Shown here piece after piece: positions 15,502 to 24,636 of a stretch of 64,000 nt of DNA (its first letter is position 1; the number at the start of each line of letters is the position of its first letter). The notes under the pieces are model-generated. The model was not told the origin of the DNA. It did not search any database and saw only the letters and a program-made list of their open reading frames with translations. Origin of the DNA: Fibrobacter sp. UWB16 (GTDB taxonomy: Bacteria > Fibrobacterota > Fibrobacteria > Fibrobacterales > Fibrobacteraceae); assembly GCF_900215325.1 (NCBI RefSeq), contig NZ_OCMS01000001.1, positions 868,001 through 932,000 on the forward strand. Direction: 5' to 3'. The translations under genes were made by a program, and so were the position numbers.

Positions 15502-16598
15502 TAGACACCTTCGTCGACTTCGTCTCTCGGGCGCATCCAGCCCACTTCATCACCACGAACCGGAAGAGCCATCACAGCACCCGCTTCATCAACAATCACT
15601 GCGATGCCCGAAATGTAGTTGACCCAATGGTTCGTTTCTTCGTAAATTCTCAAATCAACGGTTCTTTTTGACACCAAAATAATAAGCGGAGCCACCAACA
15701 TGTCATGGCTTACAAGAACGCTCACGCGCTTCCAAGAAGGCATATTGGCAACGATAACTTCGTTGATGAACTGATTTCCGCGCTGGAAGAAGTCATGGAA
15801 ATACGTCGGAAGAATGACATTGAGATTGGCAACCGTCGGGAACGGTTCACCATAAGCATACATGGCGATATATCTCGGATTGCCGCCCTTCTTGGCAACA
15901 AGAGCATCCAAAGTATCTGAGGGGACCGTCAAGAAATAACTACCGTTGATGCCTTCGTCCCAAGTGACAACATCAACTTCACCTTCACCACGGCCGATTG
16001 CAACGTTCGTGCAAGTTTCACGAGTACGCACAAAGTCCGTAGATGCATAATAGAACGGTTCATCGCCCGCAAGCTTTGTTCCGAGAGTCTGCGCCATTTG
16101 AATACCAATCGGAGTCAACGGGGAATTCTTGCCCGTATTCGTCTTGGAGCGCTTGGAATGGCGAAGCACAAACGCAATCTTACTGGTCTTGGGCACAGCC
16201 TTATAGACATCGCCAGCATCGTAGAAACCATCGGCATCCGGAACAAGTCCAAGAGCAGCCGGATTCGTTTCAAAAGTATAGAATTCCGTGCCAGGCGGAA
16301 TTTCACCAGCGCTCGACGTCGGAGTAGGTGTTACCGCAGACGAACTCGACACACCCGGATTCACGAGAACCGAGGAACTGGAAACGCTCGGATCAATCAA
16401 AAGAGAAGAACTAGAAACCGGGGAAACAACGCTAGAAGAAGACTGATTTACAGGCAGCGAAGCATCGCTCGAAGAAGATACATAGCTCTGACCTGGCGTA
16501 GCAGAAACCGGATCAGACGAATCATCGCCACAACCGACAAAAACACAAAGCCCAGCCAAAAGGGCACCCACAAAATACTTGGCGGAAAGTCTTTTCAT
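15501..16598 (-). CDS. Lipoprotein with histidine-phosphatase (phosphoglycerate-mutase-like) domain
   Basis: A 365-residue exported lipoprotein. The ATG at 16598 starts MKRLSAKYFVGALL, ending in the lipobox FVGC. Residues 25-110 are a low-complexity Ser-rich linker with SSSS blocks, typical of Fibrobacter surface proteins. From about residue 135 the histidine-phosphatase fold begins: FVLRHSKRSKT supplies the Arg-His catalytic pair (the usual RHG is RHS here), TPIGIQMAQTLG follows, and LVSHDMLVAP near residue 305 gives the second His. An upstream in-frame ATG at 16625 would spoil the signal peptide. The phosphatase may act on phosphorylated molecules outside the cell; the substrate is unknown. 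Confidence 0.85.
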   Translation of the reverse strand: MKRLSAKYFVGALLAGLCVFVGCGDDSSDPVSATPGQSYVSSSSDASLPVNQSSSSVVSPVSSSSLLIDPSVSSSSVLVNPGVSSSSAVTPTPTSSAGEIPPGTEFYTFETNPAALGLVPDADGFYDAGDVYKAVPKTSKIAFVLRHSKRSKTNTGKNSPLTPIGIQMAQTLGTKLAGDEPFYYASTDFVRTRETCTNVAIGRGEGEVDVVTWDEGINGSYFLTVPSDTLDALVAKKGGNPRYIAMYAYGEPFPTVANLNVILPTYFHDFFQRGNQFINEVIVANMPSWKRVSVLVSHDMLVAPLIILVSKRTVDLRIYEETNHWVNYISGIAVIVDEAGAVMALPVRGDEVGWMRPRDEVDEGV

Positions 16599-16755
16599 AT
16601 TCCAAAATTCCTCATATACTAACATTGAAATTTAGATTTTTCACAAAAATTTCCTCGTAAAAAATTCCTAAACACGGCAAAACTATGTATATTTAGGGCA
16701 TCACTTTTATCAGAGGCTGGATGTTATCTAGTAAATATTGGTTCATTGTTTAGCG

Positions 16756-16793
16756 CCTTGGAAGACGAATGTTTTCTAGGCGGTCTTCCAAGG
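16756..16793 (+). promoter_or_regulatory. 11-bp inverted repeat in the leader of the GNAT gene
   Basis: CCTTGGAAGAC (16756-16766) and GTCTTCCAAGG (16783-16793) pair perfectly around a 16-nt loop, ending 39 bp before the GNAT start codon. No T-run follows, so this is not a simple terminator. It could be a protein operator or an mRNA structure. Confidence 0.5.
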
Positions 16794-16832
16794 TGATTGT
16801 GCCGATTCACACAAAAATTTTGGAGATAAACA

Positions 16833-17456
16833 ATGAAAAAATACAATATCCGCACGGAACAACCGCGCGACTTTAAAATCGTCGAAAATCTCACCCGAGA
16901 AGCATTCTGGAACGTTTACCGTCCCGGCTGCGTGGAGCATTTTGTCCTCCACCATTACAGGAACGACCCAAGCTTTATCCCGGAACTCTCGCTCGTCATG
17001 GAAGTTGACGGACAAATTATCGGACACGTAATGTATGCGTGGTCGAAAATCGACGCCGACGACGGACGCAAAATCCGCATGATGACCTTCGGGCCCATCA
17101 GCATCCATCCGAACTACAAGCGACAGGGATACGGCAAGGCGCTCCTCGACTATTCCATGGAACTCGCCCGCCAAATGGGCGCAGGTTGCCTGCTCATCGT
17201 CGGAAACATCGGATTCTACGGCAAGAGCGGATTTGTCCCCGCTTACGTCAAGGGCATCCGCTACGCCGACGACCCGAACAGCGACGCACCGTACTTTTTG
17301 TGCAAGGAACTCGACGAGGGGTTCTTGGACGGAGTGACAGGCTCGTACAAAGACCCCGAAGGCTACTTCGTGACCGAGCGAATGCCCGAAGAATTCGAGA
17401 AGTACGAGGCTAGCTTTCCACCTAAGGAAAAGCTAGTACTCCCCGGACAATTGTAA
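16833..17456 (+). CDS. GNAT-family N-acetyltransferase (YhbS-like)
   Basis: A 207-residue acetyltransferase using acetyl-CoA. Strand and helix pattern plus motif A FGPISIHPNYKRQGYGKALL (residues 87-106, with the acetyl-CoA pyrophosphate loop RQGYGK) define the fold. LIVGNIGFYGKSGFVPA near residue 135 is the usual motif-B region. The C-terminal 60 residues carry an extension (YFLCKELDEGFL...GYFVTERMPEEF) common in the YhbS branch. GGAG lies before the ATG. It is a single gene between two divergent units and ends before the terminator at 17560. Acceptor unknown. Confidence 0.85.
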   Translation: MKKYNIRTEQPRDFKIVENLTREAFWNVYRPGCVEHFVLHHYRNDPSFIPELSLVMEVDGQIIGHVMYAWSKIDADDGRKIRMMTFGPISIHPNYKRQGYGKALLDYSMELARQMGAGCLLIVGNIGFYGKSGFVPAYVKGIRYADDPNSDAPYFLCKELDEGFLDGVTGSYKDPEGYFVTERMPEEFEKYEASFPPKEKLVLPGQL

Positions 17457-17559
17457 TCAAACGCTTTTCCCGCAATAACGAGATGCGCGACGACGAGATG
17501 TGCGACAACACAATTGGAATGCGTCGCGATGTTCCCGGGAATGCACGGAAAATAGCAAC

Positions 17560-17592
17560 GGCAGCTCGCAAGAGGCGGGCTGCCTTTTTTTT
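17560..17592 (+). terminator. Intrinsic terminator after the GNAT gene
   Basis: GGCAGC...GCTGCC with an internal loop, directly followed by eight T. The 100 bp between gene and terminator contain a direct repeat GACGAGATGYGCGAC. Confidence 0.8.
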
Positions 17593-17721
17593 CACAAACA
17601 TCATTTACATATCCTGAAAAGGCTTACAACTGTGGTTTACAGAATTAACGTATTGCAAATCTCGTAAAAATTTCTAAACTTTTCCTTGGATTGAATAAAC
17701 AATACCAGGCAGGTTAGATTT

Positions 17722-20196
17722 ATGGCTAAAACTACCAAGAATGCAAGTGACATTACCGTGCTCGGTACCGATGCGGAAGCTTTCCGCAAGGCATTTACCG
17801 ACCACATCCACCACACGCTCGCCCGCAGCAAATACACGGTGACGGACCACGAAAAGTTCCTCGCTGTGGCTTACGCCGTGCGTGACCGTCTTGTTGACCG
17901 TTGGATCAAGACGCAGAACACCTATTACGAAAAAGACGTCAAGCGCGTCTATTACCTCTCTCTCGAATTTTTGATTGGCCGTACGCTCGGCAACTCCGTG
18001 TTGAACCTCGACGTCGAAAGCGCCGTCACAGAAGCTCTTGACGAAATCGGCATGACGCTCGAAGAACTCCGCGAACAGGAAGTGGACGCTGGGCTTGGCA
18101 ACGGCGGTCTTGGCCGCTTGGCAGCTTGCTTCCTCGACTCCATGGCTACGCTCGAGCTCCCGGCAACCGGTATGGGCATCCGTTACGAATACGGTATGTT
18201 CAGCCAGAAGATTGTGAATGGCGAACAGGAAGAACAGCCGGATAACTGGCTGCGCCTCCCGAACCCGTGGGAAATCGCACGCCCGGCTAACGCCATCAAG
18301 GTGCCGTTCTACGGCTACGTGGTAAGCTGGATGGACGAAAACGGTCGCCTCCGCAACCGCTGGGAAACGAAGGACTACGTGATGGCCCTCCCGTACGATA
18401 CGCCGATCCCGGGTTACAAGAACAACACGGTGAACAACCTCCGCCTCTGGAGCGCCAAGTCCGCTGACGACTTCGGTCTTAGCTACTTCAACAACGGTGA
18501 CTACATCGCCGCTGTGCAGGACATGGAACTTTCCGAAACGATTTCCAAGGTCTTGTACCCGAACGACGCTTCCATGAACGGTAAGGAACTTCGCCTCAAG
18601 CAGCAGTACTTCCTCTGCTCTGCTTCTTTGCAGGATATCATCAAGCGCTTCAAGAAGCTCCACAACAACGATTGGAAGCTCTTCCCGGAAAAGGTCGCCA
18701 TCCAGTTGAACGATACGCACCCGGCAATCTCTATCGCCGAAATGATGCGCATCCTCCTCGACATCGAAAACCTCGAATGGGACGAAGCTTGGGACATCGT
18801 GACACACACGTTCGCTTATACGAACCACACGCTCATGCCGGAAGCTCTTGAAAAGTGGCCGGTCAGCTTGTTCGAAAAGCTCTTGCCGCGTCACCTCCAG
18901 ATCATTTACGAAATCAACGCTCGCTTCCTCCGCATGGTTTCCATGAAGTGGCCTGGCGACAATGCTCGTCTCGCCCGCATGAGCCTTATCGAAGAAGGCG
19001 GCTGCAAGATGGTCCGCATGGCATACCTCTCCATCGTGGGTTCATTTGCTGTGAACGGCGTGGCAGCTCTCCACTCCGACCTTTTGAAGACGACGCTCTT
19101 CAAGGACTTCTACGAACTGTGGCCTGAAAAGTTCAACAACAAGACGAACGGCGTGACGCCGCGTCGCTGGGTCCGCAAGGCTAACCCGGCTATGTCCGAA
19201 CTCATCACTTCTAAGATTGGTGAATCCTGGGTCAAGGATTTGGACGATTTGAAGAAGCTCGAAAAGTTCGCCAAGGACGCCGATTTCCAGAAGAAATTCA
19301 TGGAAGTCAAGAAGCAGAACAAGGAACGCCTTGCCAAGTACCTCAAGGCAACGCAGAATGTCGATGTCGACACGAACACGTTCTTCGACGTGCAGGTCAA
19401 GCGTATTCACGAATACAAGCGCCAGCTCTTGAACATCCTCCATGCCATCCACCTTTACATCCAGGTGAAGGACGGCAAGGAAATCATGCCGCGCACCATC
19501 ATGATCGGTGGTAAGTCCGCTCCGGGTTACTGGATGGCTAAGCAGATTATCCGTCTTGCTAACGCTGTGGCTTCTATTATCGACGCTGATCCGGATTGCA
19601 AGGGCAAGCTCAAGATGGTGTTCCTCGAGAACTACCGCGTGTCCTTCGCAGAAAAGATCATTCCGGCTGCAGACCTTTCCGAACAGATTTCTACCGCCGG
19701 TACCGAAGCTTCGGGTACGGGTAACATGAAGTTTGCTTTGAACGGCGCACTCACGATTGGTACGCTCGACGGCGCTAACGTGGAAATGAAGGAAGAAGTC
19801 GGTGACGACAACATCTTCATCTTCGGTCTCACCGTTGAAGAAGTGACGGACCTCCTCGCTAAGGGTTACCGTCCGCGCGACTTCTACGAAAAGGATGATG
19901 ATCTCCGCCGCGTGATTGACCTCATCGCTTCTGGCTTCTTCAGCCCGGATCATCCGGAAACCTTCAAGCACATTGCAGAAAAGCTCTTGTCGCATGACCC
20001 GTACATGCTCTGCGCAGACTTCCGCAGCTATGTGGATATGCAGAAGAAGGTTGCCGATGCTTACCAAGACAAGAAGCACTGGGCAGAAATGGCAATCCTC
20101 AACGTCGCTCGCATGGGCAAGTTCAGCTCTGACCGTACCATCAAGCAGTACGCTGAAGAAATCTGGAACGCCAAGCCGTGCAGCATTACGCTGTAA
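17722..20196 (+). CDS. glgP: Glycogen phosphorylase
   Basis: An 824-residue PLP-dependent enzyme (GT35) that releases glucose-1-phosphate from glycogen. The N-terminal half has YLSLEFLIGRTLGNS and GNGGLGRLAACFLDS, and the PLP-lysine region EASGTGNMKFALNGALTIGT lies near residue 675. GANVEMKEEVGDDNIFIFG closes the catalytic site. Length and motifs fit the bacterial GlgP/MalP group. Codon use is highly biased (CTC, AAG, GAA), suggesting strong expression. Its partner for synthesis may be the diverged GT5 gene at 59.6 kb; there is no glg operon here. It is ended by the hairpin at 20239. Confidence 0.97.
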   Translation: MAKTTKNASDITVLGTDAEAFRKAFTDHIHHTLARSKYTVTDHEKFLAVAYAVRDRLVDRWIKTQNTYYEKDVKRVYYLSLEFLIGRTLGNSVLNLDVESAVTEALDEIGMTLEELREQEVDAGLGNGGLGRLAACFLDSMATLELPATGMGIRYEYGMFSQKIVNGEQEEQPDNWLRLPNPWEIARPANAIKVPFYGYVVSWMDENGRLRNRWETKDYVMALPYDTPIPGYKNNTVNNLRLWSAKSADDFGLSYFNNGDYIAAVQDMELSETISKVLYPNDASMNGKELRLKQQYFLCSASLQDIIKRFKKLHNNDWKLFPEKVAIQLNDTHPAISIAEMMRILLDIENLEWDEAWDIVTHTFAYTNHTLMPEALEKWPVSLFEKLLPRHLQIIYEINARFLRMVSMKWPGDNARLARMSLIEEGGCKMVRMAYLSIVGSFAVNGVAALHSDLLKTTLFKDFYELWPEKFNNKTNGVTPRRWVRKANPAMSELITSKIGESWVKDLDDLKKLEKFAKDADFQKKFMEVKKQNKERLAKYLKATQNVDVDTNTFFDVQVKRIHEYKRQLLNILHAIHLYIQVKDGKEIMPRTIMIGGKSAPGYWMAKQIIRLANAVASIIDADPDCKGKLKMVFLENYRVSFAEKIIPAADLSEQISTAGTEASGTGNMKFALNGALTIGTLDGANVEMKEEVGDDNIFIFGLTVEEVTDLLAKGYRPRDFYEKDDDLRRVIDLIASGFFSPDHPETFKHIAEKLLSHDPYMLCADFRSYVDMQKKVADAYQDKKHWAEMAILNVARMGKFSSDRTIKQYAEEIWNAKPCSITL

Positions 20197-20238
20197 GCTT
20201 AGACGAAAGTAGACGCAGGTTAAAACGTTATTACAGAA

Positions 20239-20268
20239 GAGTTCGCGATGAAAGTCGCGGACTTTTTT
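20239..20268 (+). terminator. Intrinsic terminator of glgP
   Basis: AGTTCGCGA-TGAAAG-TCGCGGACT, with one G-U pair, followed by TTTTTTC. Confidence 0.85.
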
Positions 20269-20352
20269 CATTCTAAAAATAACTGGATCCTGCTCCTTCG
20301 AACCTAATTCAACTAAAGCAACAAGTTGCCAAGTTTCATATATCACGTTCGT

Positions 20353-21282
20353 TCAGGATGACGCTGTAGCCATCGTCGAGGATGACGCTGTAGAAATTGT
20401 CGCGAGCTTGACGGCGTTCGCGGCGCTTTGCGCGGCTCGCCTACCCCATTCAGAACAGGCGCCCACCATCAGCTTCAAAAAGAATTTGTGTTCATTCTCA
20501 AGCGAATCCGAAATATGGATAACCTCGCCATTTTCGTCATGCGGTGCAAGGCTCACCGAGTAATCGCAAGCCGGGCCACCATCGCCCCCGAACTCCACAG
20601 AAATTGTCCGCACATCGATATCGCTATTGCGGTCTACAATAAAGTCGAGTTCAGCCCCAGCATGAGCGCCTTTTACAATGCTTATTTGCATTTGCGCACG
20701 GTCTTCATTTTTTGAAATCGTGAACTTTTCCACTTTCAAATCTTCATAGCGGAACATCGAAAGGCAAAGGCTCAAGTCATGCACCAGCAAATCGAGCGCC
20801 ACGTTCACATCGCGGCAACGCGCAGAATACTTGTGTTCGCGACGGAATTCCAAACGGAACGACGAACCCGCGGCTCCGATTTCATTCATAAAATGTTTGC
20901 GGAAATTCAAGAACACCGAATTAAAACATTCCGACTGAGCCACAAATAAAATCACATTATTGCGGATAGCCAAATCCACCAATTCTTGCGCTTGCGCACC
21001 AAGCGTTGCAAGCGGTTTTTCTACAAATACAGAGATTCCGCGTTTCAAACAAAGCTTTGCATACTCGTAATGCGTTGTTGCCGGAGATGCAATCACGGCA
21101 AAATCAACCTTATCTTTAGAAACAAATTCATCGACGAGCGAAGCGCGCACATTCCCTGCGCTATCTAAATCTTCTAAATCAAAAATTTTTAAAAACTGTA
21201 CGTCGGAATACTCAAAAAACTTGCGATGGCGTTCGCCCATAGTGCCATTGCCAAACAGCACAGCCTTGTAATCTCTTCTCAT
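20353..21282 (-). CDS. Gfo/Idh/MocA-family oxidoreductase
   Basis: A 309-residue NAD(P)-dependent sugar-type oxidoreductase. The N-terminus YKAVLFGNGTMGERHRKFF is the dinucleotide loop, FAVIASPATTHYEYAKLCL follows, and VFVEKPLA (near residue 90) supplies the family EKP lysine. DVNVALDLLVHDLSLCL carries the D-x3-H catalytic pair. I start at the ATG at 21282, because the preceding in-frame codons overlap the GGDEF gene and do not fit the family. It follows that gene by 7 bp, suggesting co-expression. The last residues, TASSSTMATASS, come from a 14-bp tandem repeat of REP-like DNA, so the C-terminus seems recently extended. Confidence 0.87.
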   Translation of the reverse strand: MRRDYKAVLFGNGTMGERHRKFFEYSDVQFLKIFDLEDLDSAGNVRASLVDEFVSKDKVDFAVIASPATTHYEYAKLCLKRGISVFVEKPLATLGAQAQELVDLAIRNNVILFVAQSECFNSVFLNFRKHFMNEIGAAGSSFRLEFRREHKYSARCRDVNVALDLLVHDLSLCLSMFRYEDLKVEKFTISKNEDRAQMQISIVKGAHAGAELDFIVDRNSDIDVRTISVEFGGDGGPACDYSVSLAPHDENGEVIHISDSLENEHKFFLKLMVGACSEWGRRAAQSAANAVKLATISTASSSTMATASS

Positions 21283-21289
21283 GGAATTT

Positions 21290-22159
21290 CTACTCTTTCG
21301 GTTCAGAGTACTTTGTACTCTTTTCCATGTACATTCGCTTATCCGCAATTTCCATAGCCTGCATAAAGTTGAGCGATGGCGACGGAATTTCGCAAGAACC
21401 CAAAGAAACGCAAATCGGCTTGCCCTTCAAAAGCAACGCACGTGAAACTTCATTCATGTTATCGATATATTTTTTGCATTCATCTTGCGTCGTATTCGGG
21501 AGCACAAGGAAGAACTCGTCACCACCCACGCGAAACATCATTGCTTTTTCCGGGAGCACCACGCGGAACAGCGATGCCGTCAGGCGAATCAGTTCATCAC
21601 CGATGGCATGTCCGTAGGTATCGTTCGTTTTCTTTAAACCGTCGCAGTCCGCAGAAATCACGCACATTGGGCACATCTCTGGCTTTACAGGACTCGAAAC
21701 CCACTCTTCGAAATAATTACGGTTGTACAAGCCCGTGAGCATGTCGGTGTGGGCATACTTTTCGAGTTTCTTTTCGAGCAAGACTTTTTCGGTCACGTTG
21801 TTGATAAGACCGACAATACCAATAATATTGCCATCGTCATCGCGAACCGGATTCTTGATGAGTTCCAAAAATTCAGTCACGCCATCCTGATTGATTTCAA
21901 TGACGTACTGCGTTCCCTTGCCTGTACGGAGAATTTCGCGATCCTGTTCCATCGCGAGTTTTGCATTTTCCTTATCCTTGCGGATATCCAGGTCGGTCTT
22001 GCCGGCAATATCCCACGAAGGATCCTCGGCACCTTGAAGGTGGCGCCAGTAATGCGTCGAAAAAACGTAGCGGCATTCGGTGTCCTTGAAGAAAATATTC
22101 GATGGAATCTCTTTCAAGATTTTCTTGAACAAGTCATAGTCAATCTTCATTACGTCCAT
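21290..22159 (-). CDS. PAS-domain diguanylate cyclase (GGDEF)
   Basis: A 289-residue soluble signalling protein. Residues 1-115 are a PAS domain (FKDTECRYVFSTHYWRHLQG, then a VIEINQDGVTEFLELIKNPV region) and residues 125-289 a GGDEF domain. The active-site loop is RVGGDEF, and LTGLYNRNYFEEW and DCDGLKKTNDTYGH mark its start, so it should make c-di-GMP from GTP. The RxxD product-inhibition site upstream of GGDEF is absent. The ATG at 22159 is favoured because AGGAG lies six bases before it. It is followed by the Gfo/Idh gene after a 7-bp gap. Confidence 0.9.
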   Translation of the reverse strand: MDVMKIDYDLFKKILKEIPSNIFFKDTECRYVFSTHYWRHLQGAEDPSWDIAGKTDLDIRKDKENAKLAMEQDREILRTGKGTQYVIEINQDGVTEFLELIKNPVRDDDGNIIGIVGLINNVTEKVLLEKKLEKYAHTDMLTGLYNRNYFEEWVSSPVKPEMCPMCVISADCDGLKKTNDTYGHAIGDELIRLTASLFRVVLPEKAMMFRVGGDEFFLVLPNTTQDECKKYIDNMNEVSRALLLKGKPICVSLGSCEIPSPSLNFMQAMEIADKRMYMEKSTKYSEPKE

Positions 22160-22303
22160 AGAAAACTCCTTCTCCACCAAAACACCATACAACTACACTT
22201 TTTTAATTTAGCTTTCACTTACAACTATTGCAACCGGTACCCTCAAAGATTTATATTTGAAATTGGAATATTCAAGGGGTTTAAACCCGCTTTTGAGGAA
22301 TTT

Positions 22304-22807
22304 ATGGACATCAAAAAGACTAATGCCGCCCGCATTTTGGACAGGCAGAAGATTCAATACGAACTAATCCCATACAAGGTTGACGAAAACGACCTTGGCG
22401 CACAGCACGTGGCCGACAGCCTGGGCGAAGATATCAACCAGGTTTTCAAGACAATTCTCGTGCATGGCGATAAGATTGGTTACCTTATTTGCGTTGTTCC
22501 GGGCAATCTCGAAGTGGACTTGAAGGGCGCCGCCAAAGTAAGCGGCAACAAGAAAATCGACACCGTCCCGCTCAAGGATTTGACTCCGCTGACGGGTTAC
22601 ATTCGTGGCGGTTGCAGCCCACTCGGACTCAAAAAGAACTACCCCATTTTCATTCACGAAACAGCGATGCAGTTCCCGTACATTTACGTGAGCGCAGGCG
22701 AACGTGGTTTGCAGTTGAAAGTGGCGCCGGCGGACTTGGTTAAGGCTACGCGAGCAACGGTTGGCGTGATTGCACGTGTCCACCCGGAAGATCCGGACGC
22801 AAAGTAA
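22304..22807 (+). CDS. ybaK: Cys-tRNA(Pro)/Cys-tRNA(Cys) deacylase YbaK
   Basis: A 167-residue protein of the YbaK/ProRS-editing family, which hydrolyses Cys mischarged on tRNA-Pro. VFKTILVHGDKIGYLICVVP (near residues 50-68), the nearby GNLEVDLKGAAKVSG, and GYIRGGCSPLGLKK near residue 105 match the YbaK core. GAGGAA stands before the ATG at 22304. The frame is open further upstream (to about 21.7 kb), but that part is antisense to the GGDEF gene and non-coding in character. The GH16 lipoprotein gene follows 20 bp later, perhaps on the same transcript, without an obvious functional link. Confidence 0.92.
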   Translation: MDIKKTNAARILDRQKIQYELIPYKVDENDLGAQHVADSLGEDINQVFKTILVHGDKIGYLICVVPGNLEVDLKGAAKVSGNKKIDTVPLKDLTPLTGYIRGGCSPLGLKKNYPIFIHETAMQFPYIYVSAGERGLQLKVAPADLVKATRATVGVIARVHPEDPDAK

Positions 22808-22827
22808 AAAAGTAAGGGGTTGGTTTT

Positions 22828-23880
22828 ATGGGATATAAGTTTGTTGCAATGGGATGTGCCGCCTTAATCGCTTGTTTAGCAGCATGTTCCGATGATGCGT
22901 CACCATCGGCATATGTCATTCCCGCCTCGAGCGGGAATCTCCTTTCGAGCTCTAGCGAAATCGCGATTGAAAGTTCCGCGGAGTCCTCCTCATCCGTCAT
23001 TCTGAGTGGCGATAGCCGCGATGATTCGGCAGGCTCATCAACCAAATCCAGTGACTCTAGGAATTCCTCAAGCAGCGCGGCAGGTCAATCTTCGAGCAGT
23101 TCCGAAACGGTTTCCTCAAGCAGCTCGGAAACAACTTCTTCAAGCAACGCCGAACCCGTAGCACAATACCTCTGGAACGATGAATTCGACGGTGAATCCA
23201 TCGACTTAAACAAATGGACATTCGACATTGGCACAGGCGCAAGCGGCTGGGGCAATAACGAATGGGAATACTACACAGACCGCAAGGAAAACGCCTATAT
23301 CAAGGACGGCGTCTTGCACATCCGCGCCCAGAAAGAAGACTACGAAGGTCAAAAGTACACCTCCGCCCGCATGCTCACCAAAGGCAAATTTTCGTTCAAG
23401 TACGGCACCGTAGAAGCGCGCATCGCACTACCGACCGGCAAGGGAATCTGGCCTGCATTCTGGATGCTCGGAGAGAATTTCGACACTGTCGGATGGCCCG
23501 CCTGCGGCGAAATTGACATTATCGAAGCGGTCAATACAGAAAACAAAATCTACGGAACAAACCACTGGGCAAACGGCGCCGAATACGCGACCTATGGCAA
23601 CAACACCGGCAATTACCGCAACCAGAAATTCGACCTCGACATCACGCAGTTTCACACGTACAAATTCACGTGGGACGAGAAATACATCCGCATGTTCGTC
23701 GATGACTTCATGTACCACGAAATTCTAATTGAAGGCAACGAAGGCGATACCGAGGAATTCCATAAGCCGTTCTTCTTCTTGCTGAACGTCGCTGTGGCAG
23801 GCAACTGGCCCGGCTTTGAAGTAGACGATTCGCAATTCCCGAACGAAATGCTCGTCGATTACATTAGAGTTATCAAGTAA
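22828..23880 (+). CDS. GH16 beta-glucanase lipoprotein (laminarinase-type)
   Basis: A 350-residue secreted lipoprotein. The signal MGYKFVAMGCAALIACLAAC ends at lipobox LAAC. Residues 27-110 form a Ser-rich linker, and part of it (22914-22945) is a REP-like palindrome read as VIPASSGNLL. The catalytic GH16 jelly roll spans about 112-350, with WNDEFDGESIDLNKW, ARMLTKGKFSFKYG and the active site GEIDIIEA (near residue 229), where the two Glu are nucleophile and acid/base. The extra residue in EIDIIE (beta-bulge type) is typical of laminarinase-like enzymes, not of lichenases of the EIDIE type, so a beta-1,3- or mixed-linked glucan is the likely substrate. Its end overlaps the convergent PPTase gene by 8 bp. 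Confidence 0.92.
   Translation: MGYKFVAMGCAALIACLAACSDDASPSAYVIPASSGNLLSSSSEIAIESSAESSSSVILSGDSRDDSAGSSTKSSDSRNSSSSAAGQSSSSSETVSSSSSETTSSSNAEPVAQYLWNDEFDGESIDLNKWTFDIGTGASGWGNNEWEYYTDRKENAYIKDGVLHIRAQKEDYEGQKYTSARMLTKGKFSFKYGTVEARIALPTGKGIWPAFWMLGENFDTVGWPACGEIDIIEAVNTENKIYGTNHWANGAEYATYGNNTGNYRNQKFDLDITQFHTYKFTWDEKYIRMFVDDFMYHEILIEGNEGDTEEFHKPFFFLLNVAVAGNWPGFEVDDSQFPNEMLVDYIRVIK
22914..22945. repeat. REP-like palindrome inside the GH16 coding region
   Basis: TGTCATTCCCGCCTCGAGCG and the following GGAATCTCCTTT form a complete unit of the dispersed family, in frame, so it codes for part of the linker. About 50 bp further, CGTCATTCTGAGTGGCGATAG (22996-23016) resembles another member. Confidence 0.75.
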
Positions 23881-24556
23881 ACTGCACTTGCTTTATTTCG
23901 GACGGTGCAATAAAGCCATCGTTCTTGATGCAATAAGCATAGCGGTAGCCATCGTGCAAGTCGATTTCCCGGAATGAATATTCTAGGCGCTTGCCATCGT
24001 GAAACAGCGTCACATTTTCGAGTTCGTCCATATGTAGCGCAAACATATCCGGCATAAGCGACAAGCCTCGACCCGTTACTTTCATATAACATTCCTTGAG
24101 CGTCCACAGTCTGTAAAACGCCTCGGACTGCGCTTCAAGAGTTTCGAAATGCTTGATCCACGCGGATTCTTCGGGCTTGAAAAAACGCTCGGCGAGCTTG
24201 CCACGGTCGCCCTTGATGATTTCCACATCGCAGCCAACCTCGAATGGCGAAATCACGCACATCACGCGTTCGCCCGAATGCGACAAGTTAAAATGCACTT
24301 CCGGGAAATCCACCAAATATGGCTTGCCATTTTCGCCATACGCAATATGATTATCCGCGCCTTCAAACCCCGCATCGCGACATGCCCGCTTAAGCAAAAG
24401 GCCAACGCCAAGCGATTGCATTTTGCCCTTAGGGAACTTAAACGACATTGCCTTTTTTTGACGATATTCGGGAACTTGCCCCAAAAAACGCTCAAAAACA
24501 GGCGTTTCTTTCAACGCAGAAATATCGGCAATATATACTCGGGTCGTCACAATCAC
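23873..24556 (-). CDS. 4'-phosphopantetheinyl transferase (Sfp-type)
   Basis: A 227-residue Sfp-type enzyme that transfers 4'-phosphopantetheine from CoA to carrier proteins. The signature segments are HFNLSHSGE (near residue 95), the Mg-binding GCDVEII (near residue 112), and WTLKECYMKVTGRG (near residue 155) with the catalytic E-x3-K. The C-terminus ends 8 bp inside the GH16 3' end (convergent overlap). The start is uncertain: the first codon of the long frame is GTG at 24556, with a poor ribosome site, and a second GTG follows two codons later. Its targets (ACP or a secondary-metabolite carrier) cannot be deduced from neighbours. Confidence 0.9.
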   Translation of the reverse strand: MIVTTRVYIADISALKETPVFERFLGQVPEYRQKKAMSFKFPKGKMQSLGVGLLLKRACRDAGFEGADNHIAYGENGKPYLVDFPEVHFNLSHSGERVMCVISPFEVGCDVEIIKGDRGKLAERFFKPEESAWIKHFETLEAQSEAFYRLWTLKECYMKVTGRGLSLMPDMFALHMDELENVTLFHDGKRLEYSFREIDLHDGYRYAYCIKNDGFIAPSEIKQVQFT

Positions 24557-24636
24557 AAAAAAAATATAAAAATCTGACTTTCTACCATTTATTTATATAG
24601 TTTAAAAAAAGCACTATTAAGCAAGGAGAAAATACT

